From the NCBI GenBank assembly GCA_002428905.1, contig DIYD01000172.1, forward strand, positions 1 through 25,427: a stretch of 25,427 nt of DNA, read 5' to 3'. The notes beneath the pieces are model-generated. The model searched no databases, was not told the origin of the DNA, and was given only the letters and a program-made list of their open reading frames with translations. Made by a program: the position numbers and the translations under genes. The stretch comes from Bacteroidetes bacterium UBA6063. Its GTDB lineage: Bacteria > Bacteroidota > Bacteroidia > NS11-12g > UBA9320. Below, in pieces: positions 9,352 to 17,423 of the stretch (the first letter of the stretch is position 1; each line of letters begins with the position of its first letter).

Positions 9352-11718
9352 ATGAAGCCTACATCCTTATTACTCGCGTGCCTGCTCATTCCATGTACAA
9401 TTATTGGTCAGAACTTACCTCTGGAAGTCCGTATAACAGAGGATAACAGACTGGTCTCAGGCGGTAATCCAACCACTGGTTTTTATAACCCGGAAGTGGT
9501 TCACAAATTAGAAATTACACTTACCCAATCGAACTGGTTTCAGTTGATGGATGGCGAACGCGGACCAGGTGGCGGCGAAGGTGAGTTGCTCATAGGCACG
9601 TTAACCTATAATGATACGTTGGTTCTAGACAGTGTCTTGGTAGGCATTAAAGGACAAACTTCCGATAGCAGGAACAACTCCGAAAAAAAATCGTTCAAGA
9701 TTGAAATTGATGAACTGGTTGACCAGGACTTACTGGGCTACGACAACCTGAACCTCAACTGTGCTTTTCAGGACCATTCCGGCATGCGGGAAGTCTTGTA
9801 CTACGACATATCCAGAGCATTTTCCCCGGCATTAAAAGGCTCATTCATCGATCTTTATATCAACGGTCAGTACTGGGGGCCATACAATAACATTCAACAG
9901 GTTGAAGGACGCTACATCAAAGAATGGTTTCTCGATAATGATGGTACTCGATGGAGAGCAGTTGCTCCGGATGGTGTTGGAGGAGGTATGGGTGGTCCTG
10001 GTGGGGGCAACCGCTTTGGTCAGGGCGTATCCACCTTAAACTACAATGGCCTGGATTCCTCTGATTACAATGAAAACTACACGTTAAAAAGCACGTCGAA
10101 AGAGAATCCGTGGGAAGATCTGATCGAAACCTGCGACCTGTTAAACAGCCTTCCGATAGCACACTTATACGACTCGTTAAAGCATAAACTAGACATAGAC
10201 CGGGCACTTTGGGTGCTGGCTCAAGAAATGGTGTTTGTAGATGATGACAGCTATATACACAAAGGTGGTATGGACTACTATGTTTACTGGGACATAACCA
10301 CGGACCGAATCATGCCAATGGAAGTGGATGGTAATTCTGTGCTCGCCAGTAATCACATCGACTGGAGTCCGTTTTACAACGCCGACAATACCGACTTCCC
10401 ATTGCTAAATCGATTGATGCAGAACACGGAAATACGGCAACGGTATTTGGCCCATGTGCGCACCATTCTTAAGCAGCATTTTACAGAAAACGAGGTACAT
10501 GATCGAATAGATGCATTTGCTGCGTTGCTGGATCAGCGGGTACAGGACGACCCAAAGAAATTATACTCATACACCCAATTCACAACAGGTGTTCAATCGC
10601 TTAAAGATTTGATTACCAGTAGAATAACCTACTTACAAAGTAACAATGAGATCAACCGGGAAGGCGTTGAAATATCTGATCTACTGATGGAAACAACTGC
10701 CGGTCCTGGTATGGCACCAAAGTCAGGAGAAGCGGTTCAGGTGCGTGTAAACATTGGGGACGATGCACAGAAAGTACTGCTCTATTATGGTCTTGGTTTA
10801 GATGGGGTATTTGATCGAATTGAGATGTTCGACGACGGTATGCATAACGATGGCCAGGCAGACGACAACATATATGGTGCTGAGATTCCAGCTCAATCGT
10901 CTGGAAACTATGTGCGGTATTATGTCGAAGCCATTCAAAACGACAATTATTCAACTTCAAGTTATTTCCCTGAAGGTGCAGAGCACGACGTATACATTTA
11001 TCAGGTAGAACCAGGAGGGGTTTCCACAGACCACGTCGTTATTAATGAGATAATGGCCGATAACGGCTCTACAGAAGCGGATAATGCCGGCGAATACGAT
11101 GACTGGATTGAGTTGTACAATAACAGTGATGTTCCAATCGATCTAACCGGGCACTATCTATCGGATAATCAAACGGATATCAAAAAATGGAGTTTCCCGG
11201 ATAACACCGTCATCGAAGCACATGGCTTTCTGATTATTTGGGCCGATAACGACGTAGAACAAGCTGGAACCGGAGAATTACATGCGAATTTCAAGCTTTC
11301 CTCAGAAGGTGAAGAAGTGATTCTTTCGAATAGTGACATGGTTATCCAGGACATGGTGGAATTTGCAAGCCAGGTTGAAGACAAATCCTATGCACGAAAG
11401 CCCAATGGTGTTGGAAGCTTTGAGATCAGCGATCACACCTTCAATTCCACGAATGATGACGGATCCTATGTCCAGGCATCTTTCCTCTACCCAAATCCAG
11501 CTTCAACTCAAATCACGATTAAGAGCGAAACAGCGTTGACTGAAGGCTCGACGTTTCTGTTGTACAATTCACTGGGACAAGAAATTTTGAGTGTAAATGC
11601 ATCAACGGCCATTGCTATTGACATAAGCCATGTAAGTGCTGGAATATACTTTGCTGTGCTTCGCGATGATAAGGAAGACCTCGTGCTTAACCAGAAGGTC
11701 TTAATTGCGAGACCGTAG
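9352..11718 (+). CDS. T9SS-secreted CotH-family kinase-like protein with lamin-tail domain
   Basis: Of 788 residues, 1-20 are a signal peptide. The CotH region (about 45-430) shows family landmarks: KKSFKIEI near 112, the D.SGMREVLYYDISR stretch, and SFIDLYINGQYWGPY. Two Gly-rich loops occur (near 68 and 207-222). The late acidic motif reads MPMEVDGNS (E324, D326) where many CotH proteins have WDlD. An Ig-like domain follows (about 465-555; FDDGMHNDGQADDNIYGAEIP), then a lamin-tail domain (about 557-683; VVINEIMADNG, DDWIELYN, IDLTGHYLSDN), then a T9SS type A sorting domain (about 709-788, starting YPNPAS). CotH proteins are atypical kinases; here the target is unknown and export across the outer membrane by the T9SS is expected. 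It converges with the peptidase gene, with only 17 bp between the stops. Confidence 0.93.
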   Translation: MKPTSLLLACLLIPCTIIGQNLPLEVRITEDNRLVSGGNPTTGFYNPEVVHKLEITLTQSNWFQLMDGERGPGGGEGELLIGTLTYNDTLVLDSVLVGIKGQTSDSRNNSEKKSFKIEIDELVDQDLLGYDNLNLNCAFQDHSGMREVLYYDISRAFSPALKGSFIDLYINGQYWGPYNNIQQVEGRYIKEWFLDNDGTRWRAVAPDGVGGGMGGPGGGNRFGQGVSTLNYNGLDSSDYNENYTLKSTSKENPWEDLIETCDLLNSLPIAHLYDSLKHKLDIDRALWVLAQEMVFVDDDSYIHKGGMDYYVYWDITTDRIMPMEVDGNSVLASNHIDWSPFYNADNTDFPLLNRLMQNTEIRQRYLAHVRTILKQHFTENEVHDRIDAFAALLDQRVQDDPKKLYSYTQFTTGVQSLKDLITSRITYLQSNNEINREGVEISDLLMETTAGPGMAPKSGEAVQVRVNIGDDAQKVLLYYGLGLDGVFDRIEMFDDGMHNDGQADDNIYGAEIPAQSSGNYVRYYVEAIQNDNYSTSSYFPEGAEHDVYIYQVEPGGVSTDHVVINEIMADNGSTEADNAGEYDDWIELYNNSDVPIDLTGHYLSDNQTDIKKWSFPDNTVIEAHGFLIIWADNDVEQAGTGELHANFKLSSEGEEVILSNSDMVIQDMVEFASQVEDKSYARKPNGVGSFEISDHTFNSTNDDGSYVQASFLYPNPASTQITIKSETALTEGSTFLLYNSLGQEILSVNASTAIAIDISHVSAGIYFAVLRDDKEDLVLNQKVLIARP

Positions 11719-11735
11719 GTCAGGTAATCGATTGG

Positions 11736-13421
11736 CTAATCAAACCGCATTTCTCGAATGAAATAGACAGGTCTGTTTCTATTGTCACCTTCCGGTGGCA
11801 ACAGATCAATTAATCCTATAGTATTGGGGCCAAGGAATACCGCCTTGGGCAAATAAAACTCCTGTGCTCCACCCTGCTTATTGCCTTCCAAACCAGTACC
11901 GGATGCGATCTTGATTTCACCGTTACGATAAAGGAATAGAAATTGATCTTTGGCCAGTACACCCTCTGAAGTCGAATTGAACCAGGCGCTCCAACCTGAT
12001 GTCCAGGTTTCTGAACCCGGAACCTCGAAAAGAAATTCTTCGTGGTGTATCCCCATCTTCATGTCGACTTCAACTGCATAGAATTGATGTTTTTCACCGG
12101 CAACTGCCTTATTATTCAACAGTAATAAATGCCTTCCATCGGAGTGCATAAGCTGATGGTTCCCCACTTGAAGGTCTCCCGGCAATGGACGTGATTTGAG
12201 CGTAAACGATTCTTCCTGCGATTCGTAAAGCATGAAACTCCGTTCACCATTAGCTCCAACACCGCTCGTTAGCAAGGTTAGCTCGTTTGTCTTAACATTC
12301 ACCTGGAAGCCATGCCATTTTATACGAGATACGGACTGCGTACTATCCCACTGGCAGTGCCAGCGATACAACAGTTTTCCAGTTGCCGTTGTGAGTTCTA
12401 TAGGCAAAATGCCTTCCTTGATTTGCTTTCGAGGCCAAACGGCACTTAAATGTACTGGTTGACCATTAGCATCGAAGCCAAAGGCCTTAAGTTCCTCCAC
12501 GCTCGCTCCACCTCTGGCCCGATATCGGGTAATGCTCCTCGACCAGGATGTGGTTGCGGTATAATCAAAGGGAGATACAACACTGAAAGACGAAATGGAA
12601 CGCACGTTTGACACCCGTGGCAGTCCATAGGGTTTTAGACGGGTTCGCAACAATGAATCAAATAGGTCATCTGATTTCGGCGGATTGTTATGTGAATGAA
12701 GGTAGATACGTCGCACAAAATATGCCGATGCGTACTGCGTCATTAACACCGTGTCTTTCGGGAAAACAACAGGAGGGTAAGACTGATCTTGAAACAGGTT
12801 TTGTTCTATTCCATTAAAACGGCTGGCGTCGTCCACCAATGCATTGAGGTGGGTCAATAACCGCGTGTACTCTTCTTGCATTTCATGCAGTTCAGAACCA
12901 TGAGGGAACGATTCTACAAGTGCCATACTCGCCAAATCGGCAACGAATTCGTGCGCATTCAACACGTTCGGTTTAACTCCGTATCGATCGGCTAAATGAT
13001 GGCCGTACTCATGGCTTAAGATCATTAGTACATTGTACTTTGCCATGCGCAATGCCCGTTTGGAACTCTTGAAATATTTGCGAGCATTAAACCGGTCGTT
13101 GGTTATATATTTACTCCACATACCCCAGTACTCCCAGACCTGCTTTTTCGTTGGGTAGGCACTAATAAATATAACCGGATTGATGTACGATGGATTGTAG
13201 TAATTGTATAGGGTTGTGTGTGGTTCAATAGACCAGACCAGTGAATCGTGTTGAGAATAGCCGTGCTGATGAAAAAACGTTTCAACCAGGTGAATACTGG
13301 CTTGCAAATCACCCTGTTTAACTGAATTTTCCAACCGACTCAGGTCGAAAGTGGTGTGGTTGACCTGAGCGACCATGGGTTGCACGAATGCAAAGAATAT
13401 GCAGATTAGAAGTATTCGCAT
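11736..13421 (-). CDS. Exported HEYGHH zinc metallopeptidase-like protein
   Basis: 561 residues with a signal peptide (1-18, ending MVA-Q). The motif HEYGHH starts at residue 137: H137 and H141 would bind zinc with E138 as the catalytic base. E158, in the segment HEFVADLASM, is 17 residues after H141 and is the likely third ligand, as in gluzincins and DUF4344-type putative metallopeptidases (E..AD pattern). Residues about 60-130 would form the N-terminal part of the catalytic domain. From about 260 onward the protein is beta-rich with repeated Trp/Gly strand patterns, perhaps a propeller or substrate-binding region; I do not recognise it. No lipobox and no T9SS sorting domain are seen, so it may be periplasmic. 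It appears monocistronic. Substrate unknown; activity is inferred only from the motif. Confidence 0.82.
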   Translation of the reverse strand: MRILLICIFFAFVQPMVAQVNHTTFDLSRLENSVKQGDLQASIHLVETFFHQHGYSQHDSLVWSIEPHTTLYNYYNPSYINPVIFISAYPTKKQVWEYWGMWSKYITNDRFNARKYFKSSKRALRMAKYNVLMILSHEYGHHLADRYGVKPNVLNAHEFVADLASMALVESFPHGSELHEMQEEYTRLLTHLNALVDDASRFNGIEQNLFQDQSYPPVVFPKDTVLMTQYASAYFVRRIYLHSHNNPPKSDDLFDSLLRTRLKPYGLPRVSNVRSISSFSVVSPFDYTATTSWSRSITRYRARGGASVEELKAFGFDANGQPVHLSAVWPRKQIKEGILPIELTTATGKLLYRWHCQWDSTQSVSRIKWHGFQVNVKTNELTLLTSGVGANGERSFMLYESQEESFTLKSRPLPGDLQVGNHQLMHSDGRHLLLLNNKAVAGEKHQFYAVEVDMKMGIHHEEFLFEVPGSETWTSGWSAWFNSTSEGVLAKDQFLFLYRNGEIKIASGTGLEGNKQGGAQEFYLPKAVFLGPNTIGLIDLLPPEGDNRNRPVYFIREMRFD

Positions 13422-13522
13422 TTCGCACTAATTATTTTTCCGTGATTGTTGAAGGGTTGGTCAAGATTACGCTGTATCCCAATACTGGTGCTTTAAAAAT
13501 GCTTCGAATTAGAAGAATCATT

Positions 13523-14341
13523 TTATTCTTTCTTTTCCCAGTAGAATTTTACCTCGCCAAAGTTGTAAGGTCCATTTACGCGAAGAATCTTTTCGAGAAG
13601 TCCATTGCTATCGTATTGGTGTGGGTAACCCAGACCAGAGATAAATTCCTCTTCTCCATTTTCGTTCACCGTACCATATTCATACGCCACTTCATTATTC
13701 ACTTCCCACGGATAAACCCCCTGGGCCTGGTCATACGTATACTTATACCAGAATTCGCCTTTCTTCGGCGTTCCGGTAAAGCTAGAATTATACGGGTACC
13801 GTTCATATATCTTGTTGCCCCGTTCGTCGAGCTCAAAAATGCCATCGTCCCACTCTGTTGGCAGGAAATGGTCTATGATTTTTCCTCCTTTACCGTCCGT
13901 GTCATATGTCCATTCTTTGTGATGATTTAACGTACCATTGGTATAACCTCGATTTTCAATCAATCGGAAGGATAGATCATATGTAGATACAGCGTCTAAC
14001 TGCCCGAACCTATTGGTATGTTTCCCAATGATGTTATCGCTATTATATTCAAAGACATGGTAGGAAGATTCCAACTCACCTTTTGGCGTCTGAGATCGGT
14101 TATCTATGCGGACAAGCCTGTTTTGATTATCGTATGTAAAGGTTGCCGTATCGTGTTCTAATCTTGACGAAATTACATCCTGCGTGAAATAGGAGATAAC
14201 CTGTGCAATTCTGTATTTTGGTTGTTCTTGAGGCACCTCTTCCGATTTTAGTGTATAGGTATTTGGCAGCTCGTGGTTGCAGGAAACCGTAACAGCAAGC
14301 ACCAACATACTTATGCCGTACGCTATATCTTTTCTCTTCAT
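13523..14341 (-). CDS. Lipoprotein with YD-like repeats
   Basis: 272 residues with a lipoprotein signal (lipobox VTVSC, Cys21). The mature protein carries irregular repeats of the form 'y.YD..Nrl..i', for example FTYDNQNRLVRID, FEYNSDNI, WTYDTDGKGGKIID, FELDERGNKIYER and HQYDSNGLLEKIL. These resemble the YD/RHS-type strands seen in short Bacteroidota lipoproteins rather than a full RHS toxin shell, which would be far longer. It starts 3 nt after the stop of the 690-aa lipoprotein gene and is the last gene of that operon. The likely location is the outer membrane. Function unknown; a carbohydrate- or protein-contacting role is only a guess. Confidence 0.8.
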   Translation of the reverse strand: MKRKDIAYGISMLVLAVTVSCNHELPNTYTLKSEEVPQEQPKYRIAQVISYFTQDVISSRLEHDTATFTYDNQNRLVRIDNRSQTPKGELESSYHVFEYNSDNIIGKHTNRFGQLDAVSTYDLSFRLIENRGYTNGTLNHHKEWTYDTDGKGGKIIDHFLPTEWDDGIFELDERGNKIYERYPYNSSFTGTPKKGEFWYKYTYDQAQGVYPWEVNNEVAYEYGTVNENGEEEFISGLGYPHQYDSNGLLEKILRVNGPYNFGEVKFYWEKKE

Positions 14342-14344
14342 ACT

Positions 14345-16417
14345 TTAATCTTGATAATCAACAACTGCCCAAATCGTAGCAAGGCCTGCTTTTGATCTGA
14401 TTTCAAACAATTTAGAATTCATGTTATAAACCCACGCTTTCTCATCATCATTAGAATCCTCAGAGGAAGTCCACACTGGATAACTGGATGCAGTTAGCGT
14501 AATGTTCTTAAATCGGTCTGAACTAAAGTCCTTATAATCTGTCCAGATCTTGATGATCTCCTCTACTTCGTCTTTGCTTGGCAAGTAATACACACTAGGC
14601 TGGAACGCCCTTCGCACTTCCTGAGCGGCTGTGAGTTTATCCGTTTCATTGTCGTTATGGGTTTGAATTATTTGGTTGGTGTTTGACAAACCGCTACCAA
14701 ACGTTGTAGATGTACCTACACGTTTTTTCCAGTCGTATCCGGTTTTTGACACAGCTCGGGCCCAACGGTGTTGATGTCTGGAGTAGGTTCCAGCGAATAG
14801 CAATTTGCATTGCGATGCATCCGCGTTCATGTGAAAAATTAATCCACCTGCCGTATTGGATGGCGGATCGATACCTGAAACCTTGTAGAGGTACAACTTC
14901 CAATACAACGAATCTTTTGGATAGCCCATTGCCAAAACCTCTGAAGGTGCAATACCCGAATACAGCATTTCCTGAACAGACTGGCTACCTTGAACTCTAA
15001 AAGTAAGCGGACTACCTTCGAGGTGTTCTCCATCAGGCGTTTTAACTTCCACCTTTAACAGACTTTCACCATCTTTTGGGGCCCATTCCACCTCGGCTTC
15101 TCCCTTGTCGTTTGTCTTCACTTCAGACGCCGTCAGCAGAGTTCCATCATTCGCACCCAATACAAAACGTACCTTGACATTTGATTGTGCATTGTCATAG
15201 CTATCAACAACCTTAATTTTAAGTGGCTCTGCAAGCGGCTTCCCCAATTCAAGATCCTGGTCATTTCCCGATACTTCGATCACTTTTGCAGGGCTTTTGA
15301 AATATTCCCAATCTGCAAGGTGAAACGATTTTGATGGATTCTCTATGTCCTCATCGAATATGGTCATATCCAGTGTAATGGAGGCATCTAAACTCCCTAC
15401 GGCATCTATTTGCCAGACCTCATCGATAATACTCACCTGACCCGTTAATGTATTCGACTGTACTACTTCAGCTTCCGGACCAACCAAATTTAAAACCTTC
15501 ACCTCGATTACTGGTACGATGCTAATCACAAGGTTACCTGTGATTTTGTCTTTAGGTGGTTCCAGTGTATACGAAAAAACAGGGTTGAATTCATTTACAT
15601 AGCTCCACGCACCGTTGGAATAAACCGCACCGAATTGCGGTGAACTATTCATCGACCCACTAGCGGAGCTTTTTAACTCTGCATCGACCGAGCTCTTAAC
15701 CCTGGCCACCAGACTTATAGTGGTTATAAATGGTATGCCCGCAATAGGCGTGAATTTCCCTTTTGACGCAAGCGTTTTTTCTTCATCGATATAGGTCTCA
15801 CCTACGGTAAACTCATAATCCAATTTCAGATCCGATTTCAATGAGGCCTGATCCGTCATAAACTTGAAATAATTTAGGCCATTGTCGTAACGAATATCCC
15901 AGTCAAAGCCCGTAGTAAAATTTAGATTCCCGGAGACTTTTATCGATTCTGGTCCATCCTCATATAACGTCTCGTCCAGTGAAAAATCATAGACCAGAGA
16001 ACCCATGACTTCTTTCAGTGTGTTTTTCTTGAAGTAACCAGCCAAACTGGCTTGAATGGTCTCCAGTATAAATCCACGTTTCCCCCGTTTAATGGACACT
16101 ACCTCTCTCAAATAACCTCCATTACCGGTATACATAAATACGTCGCCAACCTGTATGTCTAAGCCAATTGAGTCGTGCGAATTGAAAATGAACAGACCGT
16201 CTTGGATTTGTTGGTCTGTACTTTGCAATTCATAAAACACAGAGTCCATAAAAACGGCATTTTCCTGGTAGCTCGCTTCCGGGTCATCCTTTGGAAGTTG
16301 ATTCTGAACGGTCTGACCCTCAAAATTCTCGTACTTCTCCGGCATTTCTTTTCTACAGCTTGCAAACAGGACTGTAACGAACAAAAACACCGCTGTAATT
16401 CTGCTTATCTGCTTCAT
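14345..16417 (-). CDS. Lipoprotein with Big-1-like and lectin-like (DUF1566-like) domains
   Basis: 690 residues; lipobox FASC with Cys21. Residues about 35-370 are beta-rich and unrecognised. Residues about 376-474 look like a bacterial Ig-like (Big-1) domain: LKIKVVDSYDNAQSNVKVRF, then TNDKGEAEVEWAP. The C-terminus (about 475-690) ends with landmarks of the DUF1566/Fibrobacter paralogous-domain family, which has a C-type-lectin-like fold: YYLPSKDEVEEI, then YPVWTSSED, then AWVYNM, then IWAVVDY. The whole arrangement suggests a lipid-anchored adhesin or ligand-binding protein at the cell surface. Its start overlaps the stop of the upstream beta-barrel gene by 4 nt (ATGA), so the two are translationally coupled. 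The ligand cannot be told from sequence. Confidence 0.83.
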   Translation of the reverse strand: MKQISRITAVFLFVTVLFASCRKEMPEKYENFEGQTVQNQLPKDDPEASYQENAVFMDSVFYELQSTDQQIQDGLFIFNSHDSIGLDIQVGDVFMYTGNGGYLREVVSIKRGKRGFILETIQASLAGYFKKNTLKEVMGSLVYDFSLDETLYEDGPESIKVSGNLNFTTGFDWDIRYDNGLNYFKFMTDQASLKSDLKLDYEFTVGETYIDEEKTLASKGKFTPIAGIPFITTISLVARVKSSVDAELKSSASGSMNSSPQFGAVYSNGAWSYVNEFNPVFSYTLEPPKDKITGNLVISIVPVIEVKVLNLVGPEAEVVQSNTLTGQVSIIDEVWQIDAVGSLDASITLDMTIFDEDIENPSKSFHLADWEYFKSPAKVIEVSGNDQDLELGKPLAEPLKIKVVDSYDNAQSNVKVRFVLGANDGTLLTASEVKTNDKGEAEVEWAPKDGESLLKVEVKTPDGEHLEGSPLTFRVQGSQSVQEMLYSGIAPSEVLAMGYPKDSLYWKLYLYKVSGIDPPSNTAGGLIFHMNADASQCKLLFAGTYSRHQHRWARAVSKTGYDWKKRVGTSTTFGSGLSNTNQIIQTHNDNETDKLTAAQEVRRAFQPSVYYLPSKDEVEEIIKIWTDYKDFSSDRFKNITLTASSYPVWTSSEDSNDDEKAWVYNMNSKLFEIRSKAGLATIWAVVDYQD

Positions 16418-17082
16418 TTCTGATTTCTTCGCTTCAGCGTTATTCCAAGCATCGCTGAGTAATACATTTCATCGACCTGGAAATCTGTTACGTTGAATGA
16501 TTTAATCCCAAGACCTACATTTAGGATGCGTAAATTTATCAATACTCCGACAGCTCCACTCGGCGTATACGGATTGGCACGATTCACTTTTTCAGCATCA
16601 ATTGTTTTTACATATGATCCGTTTTCATCGAACAAACTGACCTTATGAAGCTGCCTGTTTTGGCATACGCCAGACCCCAGGTACAACCACGTACCACCCA
16701 GAATTTTCTTTGTAATCCCTACATCCAGATTGAGCTTTCTGAATTCATGCGCATCGGCAATGCGGACCAAATTATGGGAAAAATTATGCTTTTGTGTGTT
16801 GTCGTTGAATTGAAACTCAGCGGTTTCAACGGCGGATATATTCAACTGGACACCACCGTAAATTCCAATTTTCCTCTGATTCAACATCGAGTAGCGTAAC
16901 CCGAATATTTGGGATGGAATATCCAATGAAGAAGCGTTTACGTCTTGATTGTTTATGGTTGTCGATAAGGCAATGGATTTCCAATTGAACTTGTTGCCCT
17001 CGGCATATGATTTTTGACCCAAAATGCCAGACAGGAGTACTACAAACAGCAACTTAAAGCAAGAGAATAGTGGCAGTTTCAT
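16414..17082 (-). CDS. Small outer-membrane beta-barrel-like protein
   Basis: 222 residues with a signal peptide (1-27, ending SYA-E). The mature part alternates amphipathic strands and turns (IFGLRYSMLN, KIGIYGGVQLNI, LNLDVGITKKI, WLYLGSGV, AVGVLINLRILNVGLGI, YYSAMLGITLK), with the spacing expected for an 8-10 strand barrel. Its size suits a PorT/OmpA-barrel-like protein, but I see no OmpA peptidoglycan domain. It is the first gene of a three-gene operon with the lectin-like lipoprotein (4-nt ATGA overlap) and the YD-type lipoprotein. By context it may place or anchor those lipoproteins at the surface; that is inference. Confidence 0.78.
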   Translation of the reverse strand: MKLPLFSCFKLLFVVLLSGILGQKSYAEGNKFNWKSIALSTTINNQDVNASSLDIPSQIFGLRYSMLNQRKIGIYGGVQLNISAVETAEFQFNDNTQKHNFSHNLVRIADAHEFRKLNLDVGITKKILGGTWLYLGSGVCQNRQLHKVSLFDENGSYVKTIDAEKVNRANPYTPSGAVGVLINLRILNVGLGIKSFNVTDFQVDEMYYSAMLGITLKRRNQK

Positions 17083-17090
17083 AATTTATC

Positions 17091-17098
17091 CAAATGTA
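17091..17098 (-). promoter_or_regulatory. Candidate -7 box of the 17082-13523 operon
   Basis: The minus strand reads TACATTTG, a perfect TAnnTTTG match, 8 nt before the ATG at 17082. It is identical to the box before the TANFOR operon and the box before the cysteine-rich gene. No clear TTG -33 box is visible at 17-23 bp, and the leader would be very short. Confidence 0.4.
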
Positions 17099-17423
17099 AG
17101 AGATTTCGGGAAAACATAATCAGTGTACACCAACAGCGTATATTTCGATTGCGCGCGCCTGACTTGCTTTCTGTCCTTGAACAAGAGGCTAAATCTGGGT
17201 ATAGACGTAAGAAACGCCAATGGGTTCTATGGGGATGACATCCTGAACCATACCACCGGTTCGCCTTAGATTAATGGGTCCATATTCGTGAATGGATTCG
17301 CTCCGATCAAGCGTTCAGCCCCTGAAATTCCTACCTAAGCCCTGAAAGTCAATAAGGTAACCCCATAAACATCCGAAAAAACCAATACGTATATTTACTT
17401 TAAATGTATTAGATTGGCGGCAC
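17099..17423. other. Divergent intergenic region, no gene seen
   Basis: About 325 bp separate the operon starting at 17082 from the SulP gene. I find no convincing gene or RNA. A minus-strand frame from about 17377 to 17195 is open apart from one TGA and has no good start, so I do not call it. On the plus strand TATATTTA (17390-17397) is a 7/8 match to the -7 consensus, 26 bp before the SulP ATG, without an obvious -33 partner. Confidence 0.5.

Noticed and set aside
17195..17377. Minus-strand frame of about 60 codons between the SulP gene and the beta-barrel operon, interrupted by one TGA
   Set aside because: It has no convincing start codon and the stretch is short enough to be open by chance, so a gene remnant is not supported.
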